Source: Coptis chinensis
Taxonomy: Eukaryota > Streptophyta > Magnoliopsida > Ranunculales > Ranunculaceae
DNA: 64,000 bases
Reading direction: 5' to 3'
NCBI GenBank assembly: GCA_015680905.1
Contig: CM027380.1
Coordinates: 54,267,001 to 54,331,000 of the forward strand
The position numbers and the translations under genes are program-made. Every line of letters starts with the position of its first letter. The stretch's first letter is position 1. Under the pieces are notes generated by a model that was given only the letters and a program-made list of their open reading frames with translations, had not been told where the DNA came from and did not search any database. Positions 22,549 to 33,224 of this stretch are shown piece by piece.

Positions 22549-23518
22549 ACTTTGTCACGAAGCTTTTGAAAATAATCGATCTCCTAATTGTTTCTTGTTT
22601 GTACATTTAACCATTGTACTTAATTGTTATGGTATATGAGATTATAGATGAGGAACATTTTTTTTTTTTGGATAAGTATACATATTTATTTTACTTTATC
22701 AAAACATTGATGCTCAACTAACCACGGTCAATAGAATTAGACAAAGAGTTAATTTCCAACTTTTTTTTTTCTTTACCAGGCCACATGCAAGCAATGAAAG
22801 GTCATATATATATACCTACATATTCTTATGTTCTTTTAAGTATTAAAAATTGAATAATGCTCCTTGTCACCCTAACGTTATTATACCTACATGTTCTTAT
22901 ATTATCCTAACGTTAGCGTTCACATGACTCGATGTTTATGTTCCTTGTCACCCTTTATGCCTAGTATACATGCATATAGTAGTTGTTGTTTGTGACTATG
23001 CTTCATGCCATTTGAATCCATTTCATACCCTGTTCGGCTAAGATACATTTGAATACCGTAATATCAATGAAGTTCAACTTTAAAATTAAAATTTTCACTT
23101 GGTAGTAATAGAAATAAAAGAACATATTTTTCTTTTTTTTAATGAAACCATAAGGTAGATAAAGTTTCTTTTTGGTACCGAATGATTTTAATTAATATAT
23201 AATTATAGTGTATGGTATTAAATGGCATGAATTGGCTCAAGTTATTGCTATGTATGGTTGCATAAAAAAATGCAAGGTTTTAACACGTTATTTGAGGAGT
23301 TTTTTTTTTTTTTTGCATAAAAAAAAGGCAAGATTTTAACATATTTGAGGATTTTTTTTTTATTTTAGGTTTTCAGTCCTAATTAAATGTACTCCTATTT
23401 TGTAGGACATCACTTCCTAATTAAACAAACTCTTATTAAATTCTTTTTTAAGTGTTTAATTCCTTATTAAATTTCTTTAAAATAATACAAATCTTGAGGC
23501 AACGTAGAAAATCTCAGC
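22549..23518 (+). repeat. tandem duplication unit 2 (uninterrupted)
   Basis: About 970 bp matching the split unit 18041-22524. At the point of the MULE insertion it shows a short AT/T-rich stretch (near 23120-23140), approximating the empty site. No coding sequence is seen. Confidence 0.8.
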
Positions 23519-23718
23519 CACCACATTGCTTTTGCAAGATTTAATCCAGACCACCACTTAGCACCAGTCCTATTATGTTATACTGATACTATTGTTTTTC
23601 GTTTCCATTATTTTTATTTCTTACCATTTTGCGTTGAAATTTTTTATGTTAATATTAATTGGAAATAATACTTATCTGGCTCTGAGTGTGGACATGATTT
23701 CAAATTTTGTATTTGCAG

Positions 23719-24770
23719 TTCTCTCCTACATCACAGCACATACTGCTGGCCTATGGTCGACGCCATAGTTCACTTCTCAGAAGCATACCAATATACACGA
23801 TTTTGGAGGTGAAGTTACAATTTTCATTGTTTTATCTTTCGTTTGTCCTGGAATGGTGTGGTTCTTCATATCAGAATACAAATATTGTTAGGCATACATC
23901 AAAATTTGATATGAATAATCAACCTCATGTTTAGCTGTACTTGTTGCCATTAGTATATCGAATATTTTCTTACTATGGTGATCCATCTAATTCAACATCT
24001 GTCCTGCATGTAGGTTTATGGAGTTTCCGATATGGAGCTTGTGAAAGTGTTTCCCAGTGCGGAAGACGAGGCTAATGTAGCGTACGTGTTTCCATCCTTT
24101 GGTTGGAGGAGGTTTTGTATATGGGACTAAGGCAAAGATGAAGGTCATTTATAATCATATATACTTATATATACATAAAAACTACACAATTGTTGTATCG
24201 TGGTTTCGGAATGGCTATTTTCTGTATGTGTAGGTAGGGCTGTCAATGGGTTTCGATAACCCGATAACCGATCCGAACCAAACTGATAAAAAACGGTTTG
24301 GGTTGGGATAATTTGATTTATTTTCTACCGAACCGAACCGATAAGATATTGGTTTGGTTTTGGGTTTGCCCTCCACCGAACCGATATGAACCCGAACCGA
24401 TAAGATGACATTTTAGTAATATTTATGATTAATTTTGTATATGTTCATCAATTATGTGGTTGAAATTAATTGATTTAATTTAAGATTTAATTGATTTTAT
24501 AGTTTTCGGTTCGGGTTCGGTTTGTAATATTTCTTATCGGTTCGGTTCGGTTTAGGATTCTCAATTTTTTTATTGGTTCGGTTTGGTTTCGGGTTCCTAA
24601 CTTTCTTATCGGTTTGGGTTCGGATTTTCCAGAACCCGACCCAAACCGATCCATTGACAGCCCTATATGTAGGAAGGCAAACTTAGGATTCTACAGTATG
24701 ATGGTTCGTATGGCACAAATTGTGCAGGACCAACTTTTCTCGAGGAAAACATGTTTGAGGTAGAAGGAAA
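23719..24770 (+). pseudogene. WD40-repeat protein fragment, plant AMBRA1/transducin-like C-terminus
   Basis: Three exon-like blocks are bounded by splice signals. The first, 23719-23808, reads SPTSQHILLAYGRRHSSLLR and PIYTILE, with a TTTGCAG acceptor and GTGAAG donor. The second, 24014-24131, opens VYGVSDMELVKVFPSAEDEA after a GTAG acceptor, loses frame near 24083, then reads GGGFVYGTK. The third, from 24674, reads EGKLRILQYDG, TNCAGPTFLEENMFEV. I recognise the order from plant transducin/WD40 proteins annotated as AMBRA1- or DWD-like, so the family is likely but the exact name is not secure. The second intron starts with GC rather than GT and contains a hAT MITE. Upstream exons are missing. 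Confidence 0.65.
24235..24665. mobile_element. hAT-type MITE at a splice acceptor
   Basis: 431 bp with terminal inverted repeats TAGGGCTGTCAATGG and CCATTGACAGCCCTA. It is flanked by an 8-bp target duplication with one mismatch, TGTGTAGG (24227-24234) and TATGTAGG (24666-24673). The interior is rich in CCGAACCGAA-type motifs in both orientations and could form a long hairpin. The target site is the TGTAG|G acceptor of the WD40 fragment's last intron, so the insertion duplicated the acceptor. Confidence 0.9.
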
Positions 24771-25679
24771 GTATAAGATATTAATTTTTGTTTTTTGTTT
24801 TTTGTTTTTCTGAACATCGAGTAGAAGTAATTGGGTTCTCTAGACATACAAGTAGTTTAAGAGTCTCTTTGTTTATTAGTGGGGTTATTTTTCTTATTTT
24901 CTGAGAGTTGAATTGTTATCCTGGTACATTTTGGGAGGTCTTACTCATCTGAGCGGCTTTATTAATGTTGTTACTCTTATGATCATAATAATTATTAGTG
25001 TTATTCTCTTTTTGTACATCATAAAGGTTAGTATATATACTAGACCTACTGCATGCCCATAGTTCCTACCCAAAGACCATGCATGATTTTGCTGGAAGCT
25101 TATAACTACTTCAATCACTTGAGTATTTAACCTATAGCTGATTGGTTGTAGTATATTAGTCCTTGTTTTATGGTGGTATTGCTATTTTAGTTTTTGTTGT
25201 ACCAAGGAGATATTCATTTTTTTTTCCCGTGTATTCATTTTGCAGCACTTCCTCAATTGCAAGTGCCTTCACAAGTGGTTTTCCACGAGTCTTTATCAGA
25301 ATGTTACCCATCATCATATTTGACAAGTGTTGTTTCATTATTAGTTTTCTTCTTTTGTCTTGCATATATGCTATTGCTAAAGTAGCATACTATAAGGACA
25401 TGCATTGAAGGTAAGGGTATAGTCAATTGGACTGACCTAAGATGTGTGTGATACTGTGATCTGATATGTTCTTATTGTTACAAATGAATTGGCTTCCATG
25501 AAGATCCACTCGAAATATATTATATGAACTGAGAAATAACATTGTTCATACTTGTTATTTTGTTAAGTTCTTATGCAGTTATTCCTAATTTTTTCAAGCT
25601 CTGCGAGGTGATTGGTTTTGTTGATTGCAGGAGAAACGACCCAAGAATTAAAATATAATTTTTTTTTAGAAAAAAAAAA
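24771..25679. other. unassigned interval with dispersed repeat copy 2
   Basis: No gene recognised. About 25022-25113 repeats 17068-17155. Pyrimidine-rich tracts near 25210 resemble intron sequence. The part just before 25680 may be the 3' flank of the WD40 fragment. Confidence 0.5.
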
Positions 25680-25853
25680 TACTTTGCCACGGTCTATAGC
25701 CGTAGCAAAAACATCAAATCCCACGGAGACAAGCCGTAGCAAAAACTAACAGTTTCCCACGGACTAAAAACGTAGGAAAAACTGACTTTTTCCCACAGAT
25801 TATCCAACGGTTTCTGTCGTGGCCATACCGACGACAATAACTGACGCAAAGAT
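25680..25853. repeat. CACTA right subterminal repeats, outer part displaced by a solo LTR
   Basis: Repeated motifs such as GCCACGGTCTATAGCCGTAGC, CCCACGG and CCACAGATTATCC in alternating orientation continue after the LTR at 29125-29280. The solo LTR is therefore inserted within the subterminal region. Confidence 0.7.
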
Positions 25854-28800
25854 TGTAACGCCCGTATTTAAAATATTTATTTATTTAAAATTTGTTAGAT
25901 TGGATTTGAGATACGTGGGCCTGATTTCTGGGCCCGAATCTGTGTTGGGCTTAGGTTTCAAACCTATGTATATATTCATATTTTTCGAGAGAATAAGATT
26001 TTTTGGGTTAAAATAAAATAAAATGGAGGCGGCTCGCTTGCTAGAGAATTGGAGTGCAACGATTCGGACTATGAGGGATTCGTGGAGCTTTTAATACAAG
26101 TGAGTATTTTAGTTTTGATTTCACGTCGATACACGGAGATAACTTTAACAGTAGTACAGTGTTTCCGTTCATTTTCTGCTCATTCTCTTCAGTTAGTATT
26201 TAAAACTGGTTAGATTGTAGGACTGTCGAAACTCTTACAGGGTTGTTAATGGAGGCGCGATCCCCAAACATCCTCCTCTGTCCTATACTTTTGAACCGTG
26301 ATACTGTGGGGGTGTTAATATTTTATTTTGAACTGTTAATTTGTGTTATTTTTGTTGGTTGGTGTTGGGGATTAAGTATTTGATGTTGGTTTGGTTGATT
26401 GAGTGTTGAAGATGGGTGTTGTCGAAGCTTGGAGGTCGTTAATGGTGGATGACCCAGTGTGGAGGAAGGGTGATCGATATTAATTATGTTGTAGTTGTTT
26501 TGGTTGATTGTTAGATGGTAGTGTGTGTGAGTACTGTGGAAGTTTGAAGGAGGCGCGATCCAGTTTGAAGGAGGGGATGTGATGTGAGGAATTGAGTTGG
26601 AGCTTTCATTAAAGTAATAGGGTTTTTAGCAAGGGGCAAAACCACTGGAATGAGGAAGTGAGATGGTGGTGGCCGGAATTCGAGCCGGTGGTGGCTGGTG
26701 GGGTGAGGAAGACAACCTGTTGGTGTGCTTGGGTCGAAGCCAATGGGTTTTGTTTCGCTTGGGCTTGGGTTGGAACTAAGTGGGTTGGTTTGCTTGGGCC
26801 AAAAACTAATTAGTTTTCTTGGGCCGGTTTCTGAGTTTTGTTGTGGGCTTAAGTAATTTTTGTGGACCTGTGGGTCGGAACTAAGTTTTGTTTCTTTGGG
26901 CCAGTTTCATTAATTGTTTGGGGCTAGTTTCTAATATTGTTTGGGGCCAGTCTATATGACTTAATATAGATCCAAATGGGGTCTTTAAATATTTAGACTT
27001 TTGGGTTTTGGTTTTGAGCTTTGATTGTGGACTTTTGATTGTTTAATTGTGCTACGTTTTATGTTGTAAATTTTATGGACAAATATAATAATAAAAATGT
27101 TGTCGAAAATTTCATAACTTTGTTTGTCATTATCTAATTAAGATTGACGTGAGTAGTGTGTAAAACATATAAATATTGGCACGTAACAAGAGGGGAATTC
27201 TTATAATAAGACTTAGATATATATGTTTTTATGAGAGTTAAACTACATATGGACTCAGATTCATGGACTTTAGTATTGGGCTTTTGACGGTTTATCAATT
27301 TGACTTGACTTGTGATTTGGACTCGAATAATTATGCGTGATATTTGGACCTGAGTTGTTATTTCTTTTTAAAGTCATTTCATTTTGACATTGATAGAATG
27401 GACATATATTTTGATTATTTATATACTATTTATATTATGTACAAATGGAAATAATGCGTGTCTTTGATGGTGAATTGAGTTCACATAAATCTATTGAAAG
27501 AATACATTACATGATTGATTACTATTATGAGTTGCTACTTAAATGAACTGTAGTATTTATGAAGGCTTGAGATATTCCATATGGTGCAGTGCAATATATG
27601 ATTGGCACGGGAAATAATAAGTTTCGAGATTTGATATAGAGATACTTGGATATCGTGCAATGAATAGTATTGGCACATGATAATGTGGATTGTATTATAA
27701 CGAGAAACGTTAAGCTTCAGTAGAATTAAGTATACTGGCATGAGATAGAACAAGAATTATAATGAGATATAAATGTATGACACCTGAATAAATTACGTAA
27801 CAAAAATCCTAGAACCTAGCTACCACAACTCATGTGATTTGGCCCTTGTGATGGACGTATGTGATTTGATTGGCCCTTCTGGCGTAGCCGAATAGTGGCT
27901 TGATTATTCCGTTCTCAAAATTAGAACGAGACGCGCGATATTTTATGTTGAATAGTGGCAGTACTCATATAATGACTTTCGTGTGAGGGTTACCTAGTAT
28001 GCGATATCCCGCTTAGGGTAACTACGCATGGAGTGGTTCATTATATGAGGGGAGACATGTGAATGTACATGTTCGGCGTTGGGTAGCGATTGTGGTAGCC
28101 AGAGAAACTAGGTAAAACATAGAGACGACGTGATTCTAGAGGCACTTGAATAAACTATAAACAATAATTGTGACGATATAACAAAGTGTACGTTAAATCG
28201 ATAATAAATTATTTATGGTGGTTGTGAAATTGGTCTTTGAGATGGTTCTTGTTGGTTCAAATGAGATATTTGGAATTAGGGATATGATATGCTTGTTCTA
28301 TTGTAACTTAGGTTGCATTCACAAGGTTTTGCAGAAGGGTGGGTTAAATTGATTAGTTATGCAGGTGTGACCCACTCTGTGATTTGGCATATACCAGTGT
28401 AAGTAAAGAGTAAGTTTATATTTATTATTTGATTATTAGATATAGTTGATATAGACGGGTTTGAAGCTAAAGCCTTGGTGGAGGAACTAAATGGCTTACT
28501 ATTAATGAATTGGAAGCTAAAGCGCCTCAGTGGAGGAACTACTACCTACCTTAATTAGTGTATATAAGAATGTTGTATTAGTCGTTGGAAGTTAAGGCGC
28601 CTCGGGGGAGGAACTAACTGCTTTATGGATTGTGTATATATATGTATAAGTATAATTTGTATTTTAGGGCTACTCACACCAGCATTGTTTATAATGCTGA
28701 CCCGATTTGCATGTTTGTTTATCTGGTGTGTTCATTAAATGAACATAGTTGATAACTCTTGATAGGTTTAGTGTTGAAGAAGGTTGGTTGCTGCTTGTGG

Positions 28801-29124
28801 TTTGCGTTAGCGTCACATTTTAGGATATGTTTTTGTTTTCCCTTGAGGTGAAATATATTTTTCAGTTGAGATGTTGTTTTGTATTTTCAATTGTAATTAT
28901 AATTAAAGAGGGTTGAAAAGAGATTTGTAATTTAATCATAGTTGTGAGTTTTTAATAATGAAAATGACTTTTCTTTATTTGAAAATTTTTATTGGTTTTT
29001 AATTATCCGCGTATTTAAACTGATTATAGTTTTTTGGGAGTTGAGAGTGCATCATACTTCGAAAATCGAAGAGTCGGGAACAAATATTGTTTTTTCGAAT
29101 TCTGTCGAAATTCGGGGTGTGACA
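25854..29124 (+). mobile_element. solo LTR, Ty3/gypsy type
   Basis: The 3.27-kb block begins TGTAACGCCCG and ends TTCGGGGTGTGACA, typical outer sequences of plant chromovirus LTRs. No internal domains or second LTR are present, so it is most simply a solo LTR left by recombination. The same kind of sequence (CACRTYY subterminal repeats) lies on both sides. No exact target duplication was seen (AAGAT against AAAAC). Its right third, from 28082, is repeated at 54743-55786. An imperfect unit GAAGCTAAAGCGCCT...GGAGGAACTA occurs three times between about 28470 and 28610. Confidence 0.8.
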
Positions 29125-29280
29125 AAAACCGTCGCTATTGATAGGCTTTACCGACGGTCATGTCTGTGGGCATACCATTTCCGATGCACAAAAAGCCCAC
29201 GATCCTGCGACGGTCCAAAACTGTGGGAAAATCCTTTTTCCACGGTTTTGACCGTGGCTAAAACCTATTTTCTTGTAGTG
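29125..29280. repeat. CACTA right terminus
   Basis: Contains GACGGTC, CCCACGATC, AACTGTGGGAAAA and CCACGG...CCGTGG motifs, ending TTTTCTTGTAGTG at 29280, then TAT. Confidence 0.75.
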
Positions 29281-29589
29281 TATGTATTGTCATTTCATGG
29301 ATTTTTTTTTTTTAGATCATGGCTAGGGTTCAAGTTATGTTTTACACTATGCCTGAATTGGCTCAAGCTTTTCTTGACATATGTAATATAATATTATATT
29401 TATATATCGAAATCATAATAATCGGTTTCGGTTCGGGTACCCACGGGTTTTTTACTATTCGGTTCAACGGTTTCAATTCTTTATCGGTTCGGTTTTTAAT
29501 GACCCATTTTAAATGGGTCTAACTTTTTAAGACCCAAAACCGAAACATTCGATTTCGATTTCGGTTCGGTTTCGGGTAATCGGGTACCC
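29281..29589. other. unassigned interval rich in CGGTTCGG motifs
   Basis: From about 29420 the sequence is full of GGTTTCGGTTCGGGT motifs like those inside the hAT MITE at 24235, so it may be an eroded relative. A short frame from 29319 (MARVQVMFYTMPELAQAF) is not recognised. Confidence 0.4.
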
Positions 29590-29743
29590 AACAAAACAAA
29601 GTCTTTTGATCTATATGCTTAATTGCTAACTTCTTCCAAACTAGGGGTACCCATTGACACCCCTAGTTTGGAAGAAGTATGGGTACCCCTAGTTTGGAAA
29701 AAGTTAGCAATTAAGCATATAGATCAAAAGACTTTGTTTTGTT
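29590..29743. repeat. fold-back hairpin, copy 1
   Basis: Two 65-bp arms (29590-29654 and 29679-29743) are inverted copies with about one mismatch, separated by 24 bp. The arms carry AACAAAACAAAGTC and CTAGGGGTACCCAT. Transcripts would form a long stem. It abuts the stray promoter repeat. Confidence 0.9.
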
Positions 29744-29858
29744 AAAACGGAGGAATTAGAAACGTCACGAGTGTTGAGTAAAAGATATGCTTTCTACTAG
29801 GCCCACTCCAATAAGCCTAAACAAAAGAGTCCACACAACCCAAAACACTTATAAACAC
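29742..29858 (+). repeat. stray copy of the MPPB promoter
   Basis: From GTTAAAACGGAGGAATTAG to CACTTATAAAC this matches the true promoter at 34751-34853, with a 12-bp extra segment near 29818 and several substitutions. It lacks the downstream leader and coding sequence. With the true promoter it brackets about 4.9 kb containing the FRS gene. Confidence 0.85.
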
Positions 29859-29884
29859 TTCTCATTTGAATTAATCATATTCTA

Positions 29885-32508
29885 TACTGCATTTCTAGTA
29901 ATATGCCATATACAAAAATGATGATGCATACCTTGCAACTCTTTTGCAATAGCTCCCCCAATTGTTGATTCTTCATCTGTCATAATCACTTTTGGTTGTT
30001 TACCGTTCATTGCCCTCACCCATGTCCTGATGATCCATTCAAAAGACTCCATGCATTAATTGAAAAGCAACGCACCACCAAATATTGTTGTTTGGTAATG
30101 ATAGTTGACACCTACAATTGGGATGAATGGCATGCCATACCGATTCATCATGTACGTAGGGTCAAAGCAAACAACATATCCAAAATAGTGACAATCCATC
30201 CTTGACCGTGCATCAACACAAAAGAAGTTCTTCGTTTGGCCTTCTATATCCATTTGGATTGAGTAGAAAAATGAGGGGTTGTCCATTTGTTGTTGCTCAA
30301 AGAATTCAAGAACGCATAGATTCTGAGATCTCCAACTCAAGCTCGTGTTGTCGAATTTTACCAAAAACATTTCAAGCATCTCTTTCGGTGAAACTAATGT
30401 TAATTCCAGCAGCCTTCAACACCCATAAAACGTAACATAAGATTGGTTTTAATCCGGCTAATTTTGCATTCACCAATATATTTTCTTGTGCTTCCGATAC
30501 CTTCCTCAAGACGAGAAGCTTGTGCCTCTTGCTTGAGTTGCAAGTTTGTGATTGTGCTCCTCTCTAACTCGAAAGTAACAACCCAAATTTTCTCATTCTT
30601 TTTCCGATTCGTCATGTACATAGGGTCAAAGTAAACAACATATCCAAAATAGTGATAATCCATCCTTGACCGTGCATCAACCCAAAAGTAGTTCTTCGTT
30701 TGGCCTTCTATATCCATTTGGATTGAGTAGAAGAATGAGGGGTTGTCTATTTGTTGTTGCTCAAAGAATTCAAGAATGTACAGATTCTGCATCTCCAACT
30801 CGAAGCTCGTGTTGTCGAATTTTACCAAAAATATTTCGAGCATCTCTTTCAGTGAAACTAATGTTGCGAATTCCTGCAGCTTCAACACCCATAAAACATA
30901 ACATAAGATTGGTTTTAATCCCGGCTAATTTTGCATTCACCAATATATTTTCTTGTGCTTCTGGTACCTTCCTCGAAGACCGAAGCTTGTGCCTCTTGCT
31001 TGGAGTTGCAAGTTTGTGATTGTGCTCCTCTTTAACTCGAAAGTAACAACCCAAATTTTCTCATTCTTTTTCCGATTCGTCATGTAATGTAGTGGTAGGG
31101 TCAAAGCAAACAACATATCCAAAATAGTGATAATCCATCCTTGACCGTGCATCAACCCAAAAGAAGTTCTTCATTTGGCCTTCTATATCCATTTGGATTG
31201 AGTAGAAGAATGAGGGGTTGTCCATTTGTTTTGCTCAAAGAATTCAAGAACGCATGATTCTCGAGATCTCCAACTCAAGCTCGTGGTTGTCAAATTTTAC
31301 CAAAAATATTTCGAGCATCTCTTTCAGTGAAACTAATGTTTAATTCCAGCAGCTTCAACACCCATAAAACATAACATAAGATTGGTTTTAATCCCGGCTA
31401 ATTTTGCATTCACCAATATATTTTTTCTTGTGCCACGGTACCTTCCTCAAGACCGAAGCTTGTGCCTCTTGCTTGGAGTTGCAAGTTTGTGATTGTGCTC
31501 CTCTCTAACTCGAAAGTAACAACCCAAATTTTCTCATTCTTTTTCCGATTCGGTCATGTGCGTAGGGTCAAAGCAAACAACATATCCAAAATAGTGATAA
31601 TCCATCCTTGACCGTGCATCAACCCAAAAGAAGTTCTTCATTTGGCCTTCTATATCCATTTGGATTGAGTAGAAGAATGAGGGGTTGTCCATTTGTTTTT
31701 GCTCAAAGAATTCAATAACGTACAGATTCTGCATCTCCAACTCGAAGCTCGTGTTGTCGAATTTTACCTAAAACATTTCGAGCATCTTTTTCAGTGAAAC
31801 TAATGTTGCGAATTCCAGCAGCTTCAACACCCATAAAACGTAACATAAGATTGGTTTTAATCCCGGCTAATTTTGCATTCACCAATATATTTTCTTGTGC
31901 TTCTGGTACCTTCCTCGAAGACCGAAGCTTGTGCCTCTTGCTTGGAGTTGCAAGTTTGTGATTGTGCTCCTCTCGAACTCGAGTAACAACCCAAATTTTC
32001 TCGTTCTTTTTTCTTCTAATAAATATGACTGCCTTTCAACCAATTCTCGTATAAGATCTATTCCTTTGTCTCCCCCAACAAGTATTGATTTAGCAGTGTT
32101 GCGAAAACCTTCGAGGGAACAACAAAACGACCGAGCTATGATTTCATTGATGCACTGAGATTTAGCTGTAGAGTTTCTTCTGATACTGAATCCCATCCTT
32201 CGTGCATAATAATTGTAAAAATTATAGGCCTCAATAGGAGAATTGAACTACATGCCAACACAAGGTCGTACTCCATTCATCATATCTTCATTGCCCTCAT
32301 CCATTTCAACTCCTCCACAACTATTTTCATTGTTTTCAGCATTACCGTCATCACCTTCAATTTTTTTTCCAAAATCAGGATCCACATCTCCTTCATATAG
32401 ACCATGGTCTTCTTCCTTGTCACTAGCACATTTGATAATGTCTTCCTCATAACAACAATCTATGAAATCGCTACATATTTCGCTAATTATTTGATCTGGT
32501 TGCTCCAT
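29885..32508 (-). pseudogene. FAR1/FRS (FAR-RED IMPAIRED RESPONSE1-related) gene, truncated with amplified middle, copy 1
   Basis: Reading leftward from ATG at 32508: an acidic N-terminus (MEQPDQIISEICSDF), then the FAR1 DNA-binding region (SPIEAYNFYNYYARRMGFS near 32200, EEHNHKLATPSKRHK in a repeat), then MULE-transposase-like sequence (NPSFFYSIQMDIEGQ, FWVDARSRMDYHYFGYVVCFDPTYM, PFIPIVGVNYHYQTTIFGGAL near 30060-30140, VIMTDEESTIGGAIAKELQG near 29960). FRS proteins are transcription factors derived from Mutator-like transposases. The gene stops abruptly after a CIWHITRNAV motif near 29890, losing the rest of the domain and the SWIM zinc finger. The middle is repeated four times and has many frame breaks. 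Confidence 0.88.
30140..31989 (-). repeat. four tandem units of about 465 bp within the FRS gene, copy 1
   Basis: The landmark CCCAAATTTTCTC recurs at 30582, 31050, 31523 and 31990 (spacing 468, 473, 467), with the first, truncated unit starting near 30140. Each unit encodes EEHNHKL ... GIRNISFTERDA ... NPSFFYSIQ ... ARSRMDYHYFGYV ... TNR. The length is close to 155 codons, so the expansion may first have been in frame. Confidence 0.93.
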
Positions 32509-32865
32509 TAAATAAATCTGTTATAGTATACAAAAACAATTTGTTACGACACAACAGATAACAACAAAATTGGGTTGTAGAAATAAGAAAAAATTAACAA
32601 TGCAAACTTTAGAAGTGGATTAAAAATTTAATTGTAAGGGGAAAAGGAAAAGGAAAAAAATTATTGAAAATACTAGAAATCAATTTTAGAAAATCACCTC
32701 TCTATAATAACAACAACGAACATCAAAAGCAGCAACGTGGCAACAACACAATTCCAAAAGAGATCTTAAGAGAAAAGGGCAAAGAGAAGTGAGGGAGAGT
32801 TTTGGTTCATCTTCGTCAGACTTTTTGGAGAAGGAACAATTTGTTTGTTTTTTAAGTTTTTTAAG

Positions 32866-32896
<31 letters not shown>

Positions 32897-33224
32897 GCTA
32901 TTTTGTGTTTTGTTTAGTTTTTATTAGAGGCACTCTTTTTTATTATGGGATAGTCAAAGAAATGACGATAGCATCTCTGGCGCATGTTTGTTTTTCTAAT
33001 TGAGAAAAAGTGGTGGGCTCTTGGAATGGATATCTCAAAAATATCTTACGGTATTGTTTTAGACTGTGCTGTATTTCCAACAGATCGATCTTTTTATATC
33101 ACTCTAATGGAAAGTGTATATATACACCTCCGTATAGGTGCCACTAGGATTTTATGACCCCTCTTACATACTAATAGTTTTCACACCCAAAATGGTATCT
33201 AATGCAACAAAGCTTAAGAGTTTG
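32509..33224. other. FRS upstream region with a long poly-T tract
   Basis: Probable promoter/5' leader of the minus-strand FRS gene. A T-run of about 24 bases lies at about 32870-32893. The segment CACCTCCGTATAGGTGCCACTAGGATTTTA near 33125 is an inverted match to about 34595-34640 inside the MITE, suggesting an eroded second MITE copy in the opposite direction. Confidence 0.5.

Larger units (their letters stand above)
1634..29280. mobile_element. putative giant non-autonomous CACTA (En/Spm) element with captured gene pieces
   Basis: The left end reads CACTACAAGAAAATGG from 1634. The right end, ...TTTTCTTGTAGTG, finishes at 29280 and gives CACTACAAGAAAATAGG on the other strand. Both ends are flanked by TAT (1631-1633 and 29281-29283), matching the 3-bp target duplication of the superfamily. 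Inside each end lie clustered CCCACGG/CCGTGG motifs, as expected of CACTA subterminal repeats. No TNP2-like transposase was found. The interior holds fragments of AGO4-like, BTB, PPR and WD40 genes plus nested elements (Tekay 3652-15145, MULE 18584-22079, solo LTR 25854-29124, hAT MITE 24235-24665); without these it would be about 9 kb. A 3-bp match can arise by chance, and a further CACTA-like end lies at 16761, so the two ends may belong to different elements. Confidence 0.5.

Noticed and set aside
30202..31019. Plus-strand frames repeated through the FRS array (MTVHQPKSSSSFGLLYPFG...)
   Set aside because: These mirror the minus-strand FRS coding units. The minus strand has FAR1/transposase motifs; the plus strand has none.
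30140..31989. CRISPR-like array of regularly spaced repeats
   Set aside because: The units are 465 bp of coding sequence without short repeat/spacer structure, in a plant genome. They are tandem gene-segment duplicates.
29885..32508. Autonomous MULE transposase gene instead of an FRS gene
   Set aside because: FRS proteins descend from MULE transposases, so the domain alone cannot decide. No Mutator TIRs or 9-bp duplication were found around it, and the N-terminal acidic plus FAR1 layout fits FRS. Kept as FRS with this caveat.
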